Assembly (NCBI GenBank): GCA_003557965.1 | Contig: PWND01000055.1 | Coordinates: 1 to 7,569, forward strand | Source: Bacteroidales bacterium | GTDB taxonomy: Bacteria; Bacteroidota; Bacteroidia; Bacteroidales; UBA7960 | Reading direction: 5' to 3' | Length of the DNA: 7,569 nucleotides | Shown here: positions 6,506 to 7,569 of the stretch, one piece after another | How positions within the stretch are numbered: the stretch's first letter is position 1 | How the letters are laid out: each line of letters starts with the position of its first letter | Position numbers and translations under genes: made by a program | The notes under the pieces: model-generated | What the model was told of the DNA's origin: nothing | What the model saw: the letters and a program-made list of their open reading frames with translations, nothing else | The model's database searches: none

Positions 6506-6799
6506 CTATCTTCTTCTGTCCCGACGGCCTTCTTCTTCTTTATCATCCTTATCTTCGGCTTCTTCTTTTTGCTGAGCTCTTCTGTCTCTTCTACCCTCTT
6601 CTTTTTCTTCTTCTTTTTTAACTTCAGCTTTTACTTCCTCAGGCTCTTCAACTTGTGGCTCAGGATCTGCTTTAGGAACTTCCTGTAGTGGAGCTTCCTC
6701 TTCAATAATGTCTTCTTCTGCTTGCTTTTCCCCTGTTTGGTCACAAGCTACAAATGCAAAAAATGCTGCAAATAAAATAAATCCAAATAATTTTTTCAT
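6506..6799 (-). CDS. Small acidic/arginine-rich lipoprotein, function unknown
   Basis: A 97-residue protein with a lipoprotein signal peptide (MKKLFGFILFAAFFAFVAC) and a lipobox whose lipidated residue would be Cys19. The mature part starts DQTGEKQAEED, is dominated by Glu, Asp, Lys and Pro, and holds two copies of EEGRRDRR (residues 67-74 and 89-96), ending RRR. It has no other recognisable domain and is expected to be disordered. The acidic residues soon after the cysteine resemble the surface-export signals of Bacteroidota lipoproteins, but this is only suggestive, so outer membrane inner or outer face cannot be decided. The start at 6799 is the only one giving the full signal peptide. The gene stands alone, between the shared terminator and its own promoter. 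I do not recognise a named family. Confidence 0.8.
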   Translation of the reverse strand: MKKLFGFILFAAFFAFVACDQTGEKQAEEDIIEEEAPLQEVPKADPEPQVEEPEEVKAEVKKEEEKEEGRRDRRAQQKEEAEDKDDKEEEGRRDRRR

Positions 6800-6834
6800 A
6801 GTTCTTTAGTTTTTTATGTTAAAATTTATGTTTA

Positions 6835-6842
6835 CAAAACTA
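6835..6842 (-). promoter_or_regulatory. -7 box for the small lipoprotein gene
   Basis: On the minus strand this reads TAGTTTTG, an exact TAnnTTTG match, placing the start site near 6828 and leaving about 28 bases before the ATG. The nearest upstream TTTTG (6860-6856) is only 13 bases away, so the -33 element is unclear. Confidence 0.45.
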
Positions 6843-6912
6843 ATTATTTTTATTTCAAAATCAGAATTATTAAGTATTTTTTTTCAAAAAAACCAATATT
6901 AAAAAAAAGTAT

Positions 6913-6949
6913 TATTTTTGCAGTTAACAATTTTCAAGTATAACATTTG
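6913..6949 (+). promoter_or_regulatory. Promoter region of the Ig-like lipoprotein gene, two overlapping candidates
   Basis: TATTTTTG (6913-6920) is an exact -7 box but has no good -33 element. Alternatively the TTTTTG at 6915-6920 could serve as a -33 for AACATTTG (6942-6949), one base off consensus with a 21-base spacer. The leaders would be about 72 or 43 bases. The gap 6800-6998 holds these and the divergent lipoprotein promoter; no gene is seen in it. Confidence 0.4.
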
Positions 6950-6998
6950 AATAAAGCAACAACTTATTTACAAATTTACGAACTAAAAATTTAGAATT

Positions 6999-7569
6999 AT
7001 GAAAAAACAACTTTTAGGAATTTTTGCAATTTTTGCAATTGGCGCATTTTTATTCACAAGTTGTGAAACTGATGACCCTGTAATTACAATAGAAGGTGAT
7101 GATCCTTTGGTATTAGACCTTGGCCAAGAATTTGAATGTCCTGGCTTTTCTGTAGAGCATGGCGATGAAGAGGATGTTACAATTGATTTTACTCCTGCTT
7201 TTGATAAGCACTTAGTTAATGAATACATTGCTACTTACAGGTTAGGTTCTGTTACTGCAGAAAGAACTGTTTGGGTTAGAAGTAACGAGTTAACAGGTGA
7301 CTATAGTGTTACTGTATCAGAAGAAGGTTACGATGACTTTGATTACATAATGGACGTCAGACAAGCAAGTAACGAGTATAATGTAATTCGCCTTATAGAT
7401 TTTGCAGCTTACGCTACTCCGATAGAAGTAAGAGCAACTATAAATGGTGATGTAATTACTATTCCTAAGCAAACTCCTGTTTCAGAAGCAGATTGGGGAG
7501 ATGATACTGTTGAAGGTACAGGAACTTACGATGGTGAAAACAAAGTATTGTTGGAAATTGAATATAGAA
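6999..7569 (+). CDS. Lipoprotein with Ig-like (DUF5011-type) domain, partial
   Basis: The first 190 residues of a secreted lipoprotein; the 3' end lies beyond the window. The signal peptide MKKQLLGIFAIFAIGAFLF ends in a TSC lipobox with Cys22, followed by ETDD, an acidic stretch typical of surface-exposed Bacteroidota lipoproteins. Residues about 27-93 fit the bacterial Ig-like fold called DUF5011: PVITIEGDDPLVLDLGQEF, then CPGFSVE where relatives have DPGA, and finally EYIATYRLGSVTAERTVWV in place of the GTYTVTYTVTD...RTVTV strands. A second region (about 100-190) starts with LTGDYSVTVSEEGYDDF and includes GTGTYDGENKVLLEIEY, resembling the C-terminal domain of similar SusC/SusD-associated lipoproteins (DUF5012/BT_2262-like); this second match is weaker. 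Such proteins are thought to bind polymers or other ligands at the cell surface, but the ligand here is unknown. Neighbours to the right would show whether it belongs to a nutrient-uptake locus. Confidence 0.82.
   Translation, partial: MKKQLLGIFAIFAIGAFLFTSCETDDPVITIEGDDPLVLDLGQEFECPGFSVEHGDEEDVTIDFTPAFDKHLVNEYIATYRLGSVTAERTVWVRSNELTGDYSVTVSEEGYDDFDYIMDVRQASNEYNVIRLIDFAAYATPIEVRATINGDVITIPKQTPVSEADWGDDTVEGTGTYDGENKVLLEIEYR

Overview
The window reads as chromosomal housekeeping DNA from a member of the Bacteroidota. This rests on the AT-rich intergenic DNA, the lack of Shine-Dalgarno sequences before starts, several matches to the Bacteroidota -7 promoter box TAnnTTTG, a stand-alone N-terminal transketolase subunit, an S16 protein with the long charged C-terminal extension seen in this phylum, and a lipoprotein with an Ig-like domain of the kind found next to SusC/SusD systems. 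Genus cannot be told from this sequence; it looks free-living or environmental rather than a known gut Bacteroides, but that is only an impression.

Layout. (1) 1-356, minus: start of the split transketolase N-terminal subunit, cut by the window edge. (2) 357-537: divergent regulatory gap with a good transketolase promoter and a -7 box for ychF. (3) 538-2086, plus: a YchF-family P-loop ATPase with an altered nucleotide-binding site, then a small SRPBCC/AHSA1-like protein. (4) 2111-4111, minus: glgB, a glycogen branching enzyme of the eukaryote-like GH13 type, converging on the SRPBCC gene at a short A/T-rich hairpin. (5) 4112-4331: divergent promoter region. (6) 4332-6448, plus: a translation operon rpsP-rimM-trmN6 (ribosomal protein S16, 16S maturation factor, tRNA m6A37 methyltransferase), closed by a clear bidirectional terminator. 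(7) 6506-6799, minus: a 97-residue acidic/arginine-rich lipoprotein. (8) 6999-7569, plus: a cell-envelope lipoprotein with an N-terminal Ig-like domain, cut by the window edge.

The rpsP-rimM-trmN6 block is functionally coherent: S16 is an early small-subunit assembly protein, RimM assists 30S maturation, and TrmN6 modifies tRNA. YchF, nearby, is also ribosome-associated in other bacteria. The other genes (transketolase, glgB, lipoproteins) have no visible joint pathway with it beyond general carbon metabolism and envelope function.

I found no phage, transposon, CRISPR, tRNA or rRNA, and nothing amounting to a new multi-gene system. The points most worth a second look are the expanding 12-residue repeat tail on S16, the unusual P-loop and missing switch-I motif in the YchF protein, and the small lipoprotein whose EEGRRDRR motif is repeated with different codons.
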